NCBI RefSeq assembly: GCF_016745505.1
Contig: NZ_JAERUC010000206.1
Span: forward strand, 1 to 64,000
Reading direction: 5' to 3'
Source of the DNA: Streptomyces silvae
GTDB lineage: Bacteria > Actinomycetota > Actinomycetes > Streptomycetales > Streptomycetaceae
DNA length: 64,000 nt
In this document: positions 25,734-33,499 of the stretch, one piece after another
How the letters are laid out: each line of letters begins with the position of its first letter
Numbering within the stretch: position 1 is the stretch's first letter
Translations under genes and position numbers: made by a program
Notes under the pieces: model-generated
Database searches by the model: none
What the model was told of the DNA's origin: nothing
What the model saw: only the letters and a program-made list of their open reading frames with translations

Positions 25734-27047
25734 TCACTGCTGCATCGTCTGCTGGGCCTTTTCGAGGCGCGCCTTGACTGTGTCGGTGGTGACGGGCTTG
25801 CCGGCCGCGGCGTCCGCGAACAGCTCCTTCACCGCGGTGCCCACGGCCGTCTCGAACTGCGACTCGTTCGGCACCTGGGGGAGCGGGGCGGCACTGGTGG
25901 CCAGGGTGTCGCGCAGGACCTTCAGCTCGGGCGCCGAGAACGCGGGATCCGACTGGGCGGCCTTGACGGGCGGGATCGACCCGTAGGTCTTGCAGAGGAT
26001 CTTCTGCTCCTCGTCGCTCGTCATGAACTTGACGAACTTCTTCGCGCCGTCGATGTTCTTGGTGTTCTTGAAGACCGCCATGTTGATGCCGGCGACCATG
26101 GAGTTGGTCTGCTTGCCCGCGCCCGGTGCACCGGCCGGCACGGGGACGGGAGCCACGCCCCAGTCCTCCGGCTTCATGCCCTGCGAGGCGAAGGTGGTGG
26201 CGGCGGCCTGCCACAGGACCATGGCGGTCCGGCCCTTGGCGAAGTCCGTCAGCGACTGGTTCTGGGCGTACTCCGCGTTGCCCGGGGCGATGATCTTGTC
26301 CTTGGCCATGAAGTCGACGTACTGCTTCACGGCGCTGACGGCGCCGTCGGAGGTGAAGTCCGCCTTGCCGTCCTTGTCGAAGAAGTCCGCGCCGTGCTGC
26401 TGCCCCAGGACGAACGTCTGGTGGATGTTGTTGGACAGGTTCGACCCCTCGGCACCCAGGGCCCACTTGCCGTCCTTGGACAGCTTCTTGCCATCCGCGA
26501 CGAGCTGGTCCCAGGTGGCGGGCGGGGTGGTGATGCCCGCGTCCGCGAACATCTTCTTGTTGTAGTAGAGGGCGTACGACAGCGAGTAGAGCGGCACCGC
26601 GGCGGGGGGCTCGCCCTCCTTGCCGGCCGAGGCGACCGCCGAGTCGATGAAGCGGTCCCGGCCGCCGATCGCCTCGAAGTTCTTGTCGTCCCAGGGGAGC
26701 AGCGCCCCGGTGGCCTGGAGCGACGCCGACCAGGTGTTGCCGATGTTCAGCACGTCGGGGCCCTGACCCGACGTGGTGGCGGCGAGGATGCGGTTCAGCA
26801 GGTCGGCCCAGGGGACGACCTCCAGCTTCACCTTGATCCCGGTCTCCTTCTCGAACTTCTTCAGCTCGGGAGCGAGGATCTTCTTGTCGGCCTCGACGCT
26901 CGGCCCCTGGTTGGACGCCCAGTACGTCAGGGTCTTCGGCGACTCGTTGCTGCCGCCGCCCGAGGAGGTTCCGCCTCCGCAGCCGGTGACTCCGGCGGCG
27001 ACGGATATGGCGAGGGTGACGGCTGCTGCGGCTCTGAGGTGACGCAT
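25734..27047 (-). CDS. ABC sugar-binding lipoprotein
   Basis: A 437-residue extracellular solute-binding protein of family 1 (SBP_bac_1). The lipoprotein signal ends in a lipobox AGVTGC (Cys about residue 23), followed by a Gly/Ser linker. Family signatures include LTYWASNQG, FEKETGIKVKLEVVPW and YALYYNKKMFADAGI. It is the first gene of the operon binding protein, two permeases, GH1 enzyme. Substrate is inferred from the GH1 partner to be cellobiose or another short beta-glucoside. Expression probably responds to the divergent ROK protein through the inverted repeat at 27103-27131. Confidence 0.92.
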   Translation of the reverse strand: MRHLRAAAAVTLAISVAAGVTGCGGGTSSGGGSNESPKTLTYWASNQGPSVEADKKILAPELKKFEKETGIKVKLEVVPWADLLNRILAATTSGQGPDVLNIGNTWSASLQATGALLPWDDKNFEAIGGRDRFIDSAVASAGKEGEPPAAVPLYSLSYALYYNKKMFADAGITTPPATWDQLVADGKKLSKDGKWALGAEGSNLSNNIHQTFVLGQQHGADFFDKDGKADFTSDGAVSAVKQYVDFMAKDKIIAPGNAEYAQNQSLTDFAKGRTAMVLWQAAATTFASQGMKPEDWGVAPVPVPAGAPGAGKQTNSMVAGINMAVFKNTKNIDGAKKFVKFMTSDEEQKILCKTYGSIPPVKAAQSDPAFSAPELKVLRDTLATSAAPLPQVPNESQFETAVGTAVKELFADAAAGKPVTTDTVKARLEKAQQTMQQ

Positions 27048-27102
27048 GAAAGGTGGCCCCTTTCCGGGGAGGGTGCGGGTTCGGGATCCGAACGACCCTT
27101 CC

Positions 27103-27131
27103 GCTCTTAATTTAAGATGTGATTTAAGAGC
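27103..27131. promoter_or_regulatory. Inverted repeat operator between ROK and ABC operon
   Basis: Arms GCTCTTAA (27103-27110) and TTAAGAGC (27124-27131) are separated by 13 bp, with an inner CTTAATTTAAG palindrome. The right arm overlaps the predicted -10 box of the ABC operon. This AT-rich island is strikingly unlike its surroundings and is the probable binding site of the adjacent ROK regulator. Confidence 0.7.
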
Positions 27132-27150
27132 TGAAGAAAGTGCGCGTCAA
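27122..27150 (-). promoter_or_regulatory. Promoter of ABC sugar operon
   Basis: On the minus strand TTGACG (27150-27145) and TTAAAT (27127-27122) are separated by 17 bp, about 75 bp before the binding-protein start. The -10 box lies inside the inverted repeat operator. Confidence 0.6.
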
Positions 27151-27191
27151 GAGCCCGGACCGGGGTATGTTGCCGGGGCGAAGGGAGCAAC

Positions 27192-28523
27192 ATGGCTGAG
27201 CGCAGCAGACGGACCGTGCGTGACCTGCGAAGGGGCAATCGGGCGCGGGTATTGCAACGGTTGTATTTCGACGGCCCGCTGAGCCGTCAGGAGCTGGGCC
27301 CGGCGACCGGGCTGAGTTCGGGATCCATCAGCAACGTGGTCGCCGAGCTGGCCTCCGAAGGGCTCCTGGAGGAGGCCGGCGTCGTCGACTCCGACGGCGG
27401 GCGCCCCCGCACCCTGCTGAGGATCGCGCCGGGCGGCGGCCTGTTCGTGGGCATCGACATCGGCGAGACCCGGGTGCGCGTCGAGCTGTTCGACCTCTCG
27501 CTGACGGAACTCGCCCGCACCGACCGCCTGCTGGCCCAGCACGGATACGACGTCGAGCGCATCGTCGGCCATGTCAGGTCGGGGGTGTCCGACGTCCTGC
27601 GGGACGCGGGCGCCGACCCCCGCATGCTGCTCGGCATCGGCATCGGGGTGCCCGGGATCATCGAACGCGACGCACCGGAGCCGGCCGGCGGCCCCGGTGC
27701 GGTCGTGCACGGCCAGACCATCGGATGGAGCGCGGTCCCCTTCGAACGGCTGCTCCGTGAGGTGGTGGACGTGCCGCCCGAGGTGCCGTTCTTCATCGAC
27801 AACGGCGCGAAGACGCTGGGGCAGGCCGAGATGTGGTTCGGCGGCGGCCGCGGCGCCGGAGCGGCCGCCGTCGCCCTGATCGGCTCAGGGGTCGGCGCGA
27901 GCGTCAACCGGGGGGACATCCTCGACGAGGACCTCTCCAACGCCGCCCTGGAATGGGGCCACACCACGGTTCAGCTGCGGGGCCGCCGGTGCCGATGCGG
28001 CTCCATAGGCTGCCTGGAGGCCTACGCCGGCGCGGAGGCCATGCGCGAGCGCTGGCAGGAGGCCGGAGGCCCGCTCGCCCCGGACGCCGACGACGAGACG
28101 GCGCTCGCCGCGCTCCTCGACGCCGCCTACCCGGGGCCCGGCGGCCCCGCCCCCGACCCGGTGGCCGTCTCGATCCTGGACGAGACGGCGGAGTGCCTGG
28201 GCGCGGCACTGGCCGACCTGGTCAACCTCTTCCTGCCCGAGCGCATCCTGCTCGGCGGCTGGGCGGGCCTGCTCATCGGCCCCCACCTCCTCCCGGAGAT
28301 CCGCCGGTACGCCCGGGAGTACGCCCTCGAACACGCTGTCGCCCGTACGACGATCGACCTGGGCCACCTCGGCCCGGACGCGGTCACCGTGGGCGCGGCG
28401 ACCCTGCCCCTCTCCGACTTCCTGGCCCGCGGCGGCACCCGCCCCATGCCGGAGCCCCTCCGGAGCGCCACCCCTGCCCTGGACCGCGCGACACCGGGCC
28501 GCAGCAGGACGGCGGCGGGCTGA
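27192..28523 (+). CDS. ROK-family transcriptional regulator
   Basis: A 443-residue ROK (repressor/ORF/kinase) protein. An N-terminal winged helix (about 10-75: LSRQELGPATGLSSGSISNVV) precedes the ROK sugar-kinase-like domain. GIDIGETRVRVELFD is the first phosphate-type motif, and the zinc-binding signature is CRCGSIGCLEAYAG. The retained HTH makes it a regulator rather than a glucokinase. AAGGGAG precedes the ATG. It is divergent from the ABC/GH1 operon, with a shared operator between them, so it most likely represses that operon until a sugar binds. Confidence 0.9.
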   Translation: MAERSRRTVRDLRRGNRARVLQRLYFDGPLSRQELGPATGLSSGSISNVVAELASEGLLEEAGVVDSDGGRPRTLLRIAPGGGLFVGIDIGETRVRVELFDLSLTELARTDRLLAQHGYDVERIVGHVRSGVSDVLRDAGADPRMLLGIGIGVPGIIERDAPEPAGGPGAVVHGQTIGWSAVPFERLLREVVDVPPEVPFFIDNGAKTLGQAEMWFGGGRGAGAAAVALIGSGVGASVNRGDILDEDLSNAALEWGHTTVQLRGRRCRCGSIGCLEAYAGAEAMRERWQEAGGPLAPDADDETALAALLDAAYPGPGGPAPDPVAVSILDETAECLGAALADLVNLFLPERILLGGWAGLLIGPHLLPEIRRYAREYALEHAVARTTIDLGHLGPDAVTVGAATLPLSDFLARGGTRPMPEPLRSATPALDRATPGRSRTAAG

Positions 28524-28592
28524 GGGGGACGGCCCGGGAGGCCTCCGACGCCGGGCGGCCCGGGGGGAGGGCCGACACCACCTCGCGAAACC

Positions 28593-29660
28593 CTAGGCGG
28601 AGTCCCTGACGACCAGCACCGGTTCGAAGATCACCGAGGTCGCCGGCCTCTCCGGCGCGGCCAGCCGGTCCAGCAGCAGACCGGCCATCTCCGCCGCCAT
28701 GTCCTCCACCGGCTGCCGCACCGTGGTGAGCGGCGGACGGCAGGCCGAGGCGGCCCTGCTGTCGTCGAAGCCGACCACCGCGACGTCCTCGGGCACCCGC
28801 CTCCCGTGCTCCCGGAGCACATGGCACGCCCCGGTCGCCATGAGGTCGTTCCCCGCGAACACCCCGTCCAGATCCGGGTGTTCGGCCAGCAGCCGTTCCA
28901 TCGCGGCCTCGCCGCTCTCCTGGGTGAACAGTCCCTCGGCGACCGGGGCACCGGCCCGGCCGTGCCGGGCCATCGTGTCCCGGAACCCCGCGAGCCTCTC
29001 CTGCGCCGCAGGTATGTCCAGCGGCCCGCTGATGGTGGCGATCCGGCGGCAGCCACGGGCCAGCAGATGCTCGGCGGCCAGCCGGGCTCCGTCCCTGTGG
29101 GCCAGATCGACGTAGCTGATCCGGGTCGGCCGGGCGGGGCGGGCGTACAGCACGGCGGGCAGCCCGGCTTCCGTGACGAGACCCGGCAGCGGGTCCTGAG
29201 CGTGGGTCGAGACGATCAGCGCCCCGTCGGCGCTGCCCTGGCGCAGATACGCCAGCACCTCGTCCCGGGCACGGGAGGTCTCGGCGAACATCAGCACCGG
29301 GTGCATCCCGCGCGGCCGCAGGTAGTTGACGATGCCGGTCACCACCCGGCCGAAGAACGGGTCGGCGAAGACCTGGGCCGTGAAGGACCCCTCCTCGGCG
29401 GGCCCCTCCCCGTCCGGCTCGCCCCCCGCGCCCGACACCACCAGGGCGATGGCGTCCGTGCGCCGGGTGACCAGGGAGCGGGCCGCGCGGTTGGGGGCGT
29501 AGCCGGTGGACGACACCGCCTGGCGTACGGCCTCCTGGATCGCGGGGTCGACGTTGCGCACCCCGTTGATGACCCGCGAGACCGTCGCGCGCGAGACGCC
29601 GGCCGCCCGCGCCACGTCCTCCAGGGTGGGCGCCGCGCCGGGTGATCGGGGATCCGTCAT
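28593..29660 (-). CDS. LacI-family transcriptional repressor
   Basis: A 355-residue LacI/GalR regulator. The HTH is TLEDVARAAGVSRATVSRVI (about 12-31), followed by the hinge helix region YAPNRAARSLVTRRT and a periplasmic-binding-like effector domain (about 70-345) with VAVVGFDDSRAAS and PPLTTVRQP. On its strand TATAAA (29673-29668) ends 7 nt before the ATG, so the mRNA is probably leaderless. A GAGCGCTC palindrome covers the -35 region, indicating autoregulation. The same palindrome precedes the protease, DUF1996 and glycosidase genes, so these are its likely targets. Confidence 0.9.
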   Translation of the reverse strand: MTDPRSPGAAPTLEDVARAAGVSRATVSRVINGVRNVDPAIQEAVRQAVSSTGYAPNRAARSLVTRRTDAIALVVSGAGGEPDGEGPAEEGSFTAQVFADPFFGRVVTGIVNYLRPRGMHPVLMFAETSRARDEVLAYLRQGSADGALIVSTHAQDPLPGLVTEAGLPAVLYARPARPTRISYVDLAHRDGARLAAEHLLARGCRRIATISGPLDIPAAQERLAGFRDTMARHGRAGAPVAEGLFTQESGEAAMERLLAEHPDLDGVFAGNDLMATGACHVLREHGRRVPEDVAVVGFDDSRAASACRPPLTTVRQPVEDMAAEMAGLLLDRLAAPERPATSVIFEPVLVVRDSA

Positions 29661-29690
29661 GAGGGCCTTTATAGCATCAGGAAGAGGGTC

Positions 29691-29708
29691 GGATAGAGCG
29701 CTCTCCCA
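29691..29708. promoter_or_regulatory. LacI-type operator at the LacI promoter
   Basis: AGAGCGCTCT (29695-29704) is a perfect core. The right flank matches the 18-bp site at 18680 exactly, while the left flank is degenerate (15 of 18 positions overall). It overlaps the predicted -35 region of the leaderless LacI gene. Confidence 0.65.
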
Positions 29709-29871
29709 GGGTTCTCGAAGAGGTCAGGCGGCAGGTGACGTCCCGGCCCGGCGGGGTGGTGCGCCGGTGCGCGTGGGGGACCGGCGTCAGCTGTTCCCTT
29801 GTCACCGGCCCTCGTATGCCCATAAGTTGGCCGCTTGCGACGTGTCCTACAGCCAGTGGGGGAGCCTGATC

Positions 29872-31179
29872 ATGGCCGCGAACGGACGGCACCGCAGATA
29901 CCAGCCCAGCCGGATCAACCGTGCCTCGCTCACGGTGACGGCGGGAGGCGCGGGTATCGCGCTCCCGCTGCTCACGGCGGCCTCCGCCGGCGCCGCCTCG
30001 ACCGATGTGTGGGAGAAGGTCGCCGCCTGCGAGTCGACGGGCGACTGGCACATCAACACGGGCAACGGCTACTACGGGGGACTGCAGTTCACCCGCTCGA
30101 CCTGGGACGCCTACGGGGGCACGGCCTACGCCGCACGGGCCGATCTGGCGACCAGGGACCAGCAGATAGCCGTCGCCGAGAAGGTCCTCGACGGGCAGGG
30201 GCCGGGAGCCTGGCCGACGTGCTCGGTACGCTCCGGCCTGAAGCAGGGCGGCGACGCACCGGCCACGGCCCCCCGGACCACGGCGGCCAAGGCCGTGCAG
30301 GCCAAGGCGGCGGAGGCCCGCCCCGCGAAGAGCACGGCCACCACGTCCGCCCGGGACGCGGTGGCGGCGAAGACCTCCCCGACTGCGGTGCCCGGTCAGC
30401 GCGAGTCGTACACCGTCGCGCGCGGCGACTCCCTCTCCGGCATCGCGTCCGCCGAGCGGGTCCAGGGCGGCTGGCAGCGGCTGTACGCGGCGAACCGTAG
30501 CGTCGTGGGCGCCGACCCCGACCTCATCCTCCCGGGCCAGCGGCTGACCCTCGACGTGGCCGGTGCGCCGACGACGGCCCCGAAGCAGAGGTCCACACCC
30601 AAGGCCACGGCTCCGAAGACCACGGCTCCGAAGGCCACGGAGAAGGCCACCGAGAAGGCCGCGCCCAAGAAGACCGCCGCCCCCAAGGCCACGGAGAAGC
30701 CGGCCCGGAAGGCCGCCCCCGAGCAGACGGCGAAGAAGCCCGCGGCCCCGGCCGCCAAGAAGGCGTCCAAGCCGCGGTCCGCCCTCACCGCCCCCGTGTC
30801 CGCCCGCACCGGAACCCCGTACCACCAGGCCGGTTCATGGTCCAGCGGCTACCACACGGGCGTCGACTTCCCCGTCCCCACCGGCACCTCCGTCAAGGCC
30901 GTGGCGTCCGGGAAGGTCGTCTCGGCCGGCTGGGCGGGCGCGTACGGCTACGAGGTCGTCATCCGGCACGCCGACGGCAGGTACAGCCAGTACGCCCACC
31001 TCTCCTCGCTCCATGTGCGCGAGGGCCAGCAGGTCGGCAGCGGGCAGCGGATCGCGCGCTCCGGATCCACCGGCAACAGCACCGGCCCCCACCTGCACTT
31101 CGAGATCCGCACCGGCCCGGGCTACGGATCCGACATCGACCCCCTGGCCTACCTCAGGGCCGGCGGCGTCAGCGTGTGA
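29872..31179 (+). CDS. Rpf / LysM / M23 secreted cell-wall hydrolase
   Basis: A 435-residue secreted protein of the resuscitation-promoting-factor type. After a signal peptide (about 1-42) comes a transglycosylase-like Rpf domain (about 44-122: WEKVAACESTGDWHINTGNG, YGGLQFTRSTWDAYGG). A LysM domain follows (about 180-228: YTVARGDSLSGIAS), then an Ala/Lys/Pro-rich linker, and a C-terminal M23 endopeptidase (about 310-430) with H and D in YHTGVDF and the HxH in HLHFE. It should cleave glycan strands and cross-links during spore germination and growth. GGGGGAG precedes the ATG. S. coelicolor has Rpf proteins with this LysM/M23 layout. Confidence 0.92.
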   Translation: MAANGRHRRYQPSRINRASLTVTAGGAGIALPLLTAASAGAASTDVWEKVAACESTGDWHINTGNGYYGGLQFTRSTWDAYGGTAYAARADLATRDQQIAVAEKVLDGQGPGAWPTCSVRSGLKQGGDAPATAPRTTAAKAVQAKAAEARPAKSTATTSARDAVAAKTSPTAVPGQRESYTVARGDSLSGIASAERVQGGWQRLYAANRSVVGADPDLILPGQRLTLDVAGAPTTAPKQRSTPKATAPKTTAPKATEKATEKAAPKKTAAPKATEKPARKAAPEQTAKKPAAPAAKKASKPRSALTAPVSARTGTPYHQAGSWSSGYHTGVDFPVPTGTSVKAVASGKVVSAGWAGAYGYEVVIRHADGRYSQYAHLSSLHVREGQQVGSGQRIARSGSTGNSTGPHLHFEIRTGPGYGSDIDPLAYLRAGGVSV

Positions 31180-32273
31180 ACAGCCCCGGCGCGGCCCTCT
31201 AAGTCACCCCGGCGGGCGGGCTGCCCGCCGCCGAACTCCACGCGCCCCCCGCCGTGGCCCAACGGCAGGGTCAGCGGCAGGGAGAGCGCGGTGGGCGCCG
31301 GGAACGGGTCCGGCAGCACCGCCGCCCCCTGCGCCGTCGCGGGTTCCGTCGGCTCGGGCGGCGCCACCTGCTTCGGCACCTCCGGGCCACCGGCGCGCCC
31401 CTCCGGCGTACGCTCCCGGGACTCCGCCCGCTCGGCCTCCAGTCGCTCCGCACCCACGCGCTGCGTGGTCAGCAGCACCAGACCGGCCGCCGCCAGCGCG
31501 CCGCAGGCGAGGGCGAGCAGGGTGCCGGTCAGGCCGAAGCGGAACTGTTCCCCGAACATCGTGATGCCCACGGCGGCCGCCACCACCGGATTGACCACCG
31601 TGACCGTCGCCAGCGGCGCCGCCAGCCCGGCACCCCGGTACGCCGCCTGGGAGAGCAGCAGCCCCGCCGCCGCCAGCACCGCGATCACCAGCAGGGTCGG
31701 CAGCCCGGACGTCACCGAGCCGGAGGTCCACTCCACGGCCACGGTCTTGGTGAACACCGACGCCATGCCGAAGGCGACACCCGCGCCCGTGGCCAGCACC
31801 ACGCTGCGCGGCATCGGCCGGTGCAGTCCCCTGGCGAGCACCAGGACGGCCGCCACGACACCCGCGGTCACGGCTGCGAGCACCAGCTGCTCCGGCCCGG
31901 CCAGCGTGTGGGACCCGGCGCTCCCGGTGAGGGCCAGCAGCCCCGCGAGGCCGACCGTGGCCATCAGCGCACCGCGCCAGGCCGTGCGCCCCGCCCTGCG
32001 GCCCACGAAGAGCGCCGCCATCGGCAGCGCGAAGACGATCGTCAGCGCCCCGAGAGGCTGTACGAGGCTGAGAGGCCCGTACGCGAGCGCCACGACGTGG
32101 AGCACTGCTCCCACGCCGTTGAGCGCCACAGCCACCCACCAGGCGCCCTTGCGCAGCGGTGCGTACGGGCGGCTGTCACCGGACGCGGCCACGCGCTCCT
32201 GGACGATCGCCCCGGCCGCGTAGGCGACCGCGGAGACCAGTGACAGCAGCACGGAAAGCGCGAGGGAACTCAT
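31149..32273 (-). CDS. DMT-superfamily transporter
   Basis: A 374-residue membrane protein with about nine to ten hydrophobic segments in its first 280 residues, in the drug/metabolite transporter style (two repeats; also resembling NIPA-type proteins: GAIVQERVAASG, QPLGALTIVFALP). A hydrophilic, Pro/Glu-rich tail of about 95 residues follows and is probably cytoplasmic and disordered. The ATG at 32273 is preferred; a GTG three codons upstream is also possible. Its 3' end overlaps the Rpf gene by 31 bp. Substrate unknown. Confidence 0.82.
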   Translation of the reverse strand: MSSLALSVLLSLVSAVAYAAGAIVQERVAASGDSRPYAPLRKGAWWVAVALNGVGAVLHVVALAYGPLSLVQPLGALTIVFALPMAALFVGRRAGRTAWRGALMATVGLAGLLALTGSAGSHTLAGPEQLVLAAVTAGVVAAVLVLARGLHRPMPRSVVLATGAGVAFGMASVFTKTVAVEWTSGSVTSGLPTLLVIAVLAAAGLLLSQAAYRGAGLAAPLATVTVVNPVVAAAVGITMFGEQFRFGLTGTLLALACGALAAAGLVLLTTQRVGAERLEAERAESRERTPEGRAGGPEVPKQVAPPEPTEPATAQGAAVLPDPFPAPTALSLPLTLPLGHGGGRVEFGGGQPARRGDLEGRAGAVHTLTPPALR

Positions 32274-32497
32274 GTACACCACGATGTCCCGTCGGAGCCG
32301 TCGCGTCGTCGTCCCTGAGGCGGCGATTCGGCGTACTGCTCCAGTAGTACGTCCATCCCTCCAGGGTCCTCCTCCTGACGGTAGTCCTGCTCGCCCGAAG
32401 GCTCAGAAGTTCGCCGGGAAGAGGTGACACACCGCCGCCGTTCCACCGCGCCCGGTGTCCGGAGAGGTCACGGACCGGCCGTCGCGGCGCCGGCCGG

Positions 32498-32956
32498 TCA
32501 GGTGCTGAGCATGAACTCGGCGCGGATGCGTTTGCCGACGGGCACGCGCTCGGCCGTGAGCCGGTCGCAGAGCGCGACCACGATCTCCATCCCGTGACCG
32601 CCGAGGCGGGCCGGATCGGGGGAGTAGAGCACGGGGAGCGCCGTGCTGCTGTCGTACACCGTGACACTGATACGCCGGGCGTCGCCCTCGAGCTCCAGCA
32701 GGTACGGACCGTGGCTGTAGCGGTCCGCGTTGGTGATGAGCTCGCTGACCGCCAGCATCAGATCGCTGCGGGTGTGCTCACCCAGCACAGCGAGCCACTC
32801 CGCGACGAGCCGCGCCAGGAAGCGGTCGGCCAGCGCGCGGGCCTGCGCGATGCAACCGGGCTCGCCGTCGAACACCTCGGCGGTGAGCAGAACCTCCGTG
32901 GACGGCGGGGATCCCTGGAAGGGATCTTCCGGCCGTGAGGTGGCCTGTTCGTTCAT
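32498..32956 (-). CDS. Anti-sigma-type ATP-binding protein (RsbW-like)
   Basis: A 152-residue HATPase_c_2 protein of the RsbW/SpoIIAB type common in Streptomyces. The N-box is SELITNADRYSHGPY and the G1 box is DPARLGGHGMEIVVALCD. Such proteins act as anti-sigma kinases or have lost that role. GGAG lies 5 nt before the ATG. It lies near the PP2C-receiver gene at 35118 and the SigB/F-type sigma at 36497, suggesting a stress-signalling neighbourhood. The direct partner is not shown. Confidence 0.85.
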   Translation of the reverse strand: MNEQATSRPEDPFQGSPPSTEVLLTAEVFDGEPGCIAQARALADRFLARLVAEWLAVLGEHTRSDLMLAVSELITNADRYSHGPYLLELEGDARRISVTVYDSSTALPVLYSPDPARLGGHGMEIVVALCDRLTAERVPVGKRIRAEFMLST

Positions 32957-33055
32957 GTGCTCCAGCCAGGGGCGCCGCAGGGGAGGTCGTCGACCTCTTC
33001 TCGCCGTTCGTCTACCCGCGTCGAGAGATCCCACTCCGGGAGATCTCTGCAGATC

Positions 33056-33499
33056 TTACGCGCGCGGAGGCAGCCGGACCACGCTCACGAAGAAGTCGTC
33101 GATCTGGCGCACCGCACCGATGAACTGCTCCAGGTCGACCGGCTTGGTGACATAGGCGTTGGCGTGCAGTTTATAGCTCCGCAGGATGTCCTCCTCGGCG
33201 GAGGACGTGGTGAGGACCACCACCGGGATCAGCGCCAGCTCCGGATCCGTCTTGATGCGCTCCAGCACCTGCCGGCCGTCGTACTTCGGCAGGTTCAGAT
33301 CGAGAAGGACCAGATCAGGGCGCGGCGCGTCCGGGTACGCGCCCTGGCGGTAGAGGAAGTCCAGCGCCTCCTGTCCGTCGCGGACCACATGGAGGGTGTT
33401 GCGGATCTTGTTGTCCTCGAACGCCTCACGGGTCATCAGCTCGTCGCCGGGATCGTCCTCGACGAGCAGGACCTCGATGGGCTTGACGGCGTCGTTCAC
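33056..33499 (-). CDS. Single-domain response regulator
   Basis: A 147-residue stand-alone receiver domain. The acidic pocket is VEDD, the phosphoacceptor is D67 in LLDLNLP, then T in VLTTSS and K in VTKPVDL. It has no output domain; receivers of this Rcp1-like type usually relay phosphate or bind a partner. The GTG start overlaps the stop of the kinase gene by 4 bp, so it is the probable partner of that kinase. Confidence 0.92.
   Translation of the reverse strand: MNDAVKPIEVLLVEDDPGDELMTREAFEDNKIRNTLHVVRDGQEALDFLYRQGAYPDAPRPDLVLLDLNLPKYDGRQVLERIKTDPELALIPVVVLTTSSAEEDILRSYKLHANAYVTKPVDLEQFIGAVRQIDDFFVSVVRLPPRA

Noticed and set aside
29715..29860. Possible c-di-AMP (ydaO-type) riboswitch before the Rpf gene, as known for some Streptomyces rpf genes
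   Set aside because: The leader is short and I could not find the conserved GGGGTGAA-type core or the paired helices; a covariance-model search would decide.
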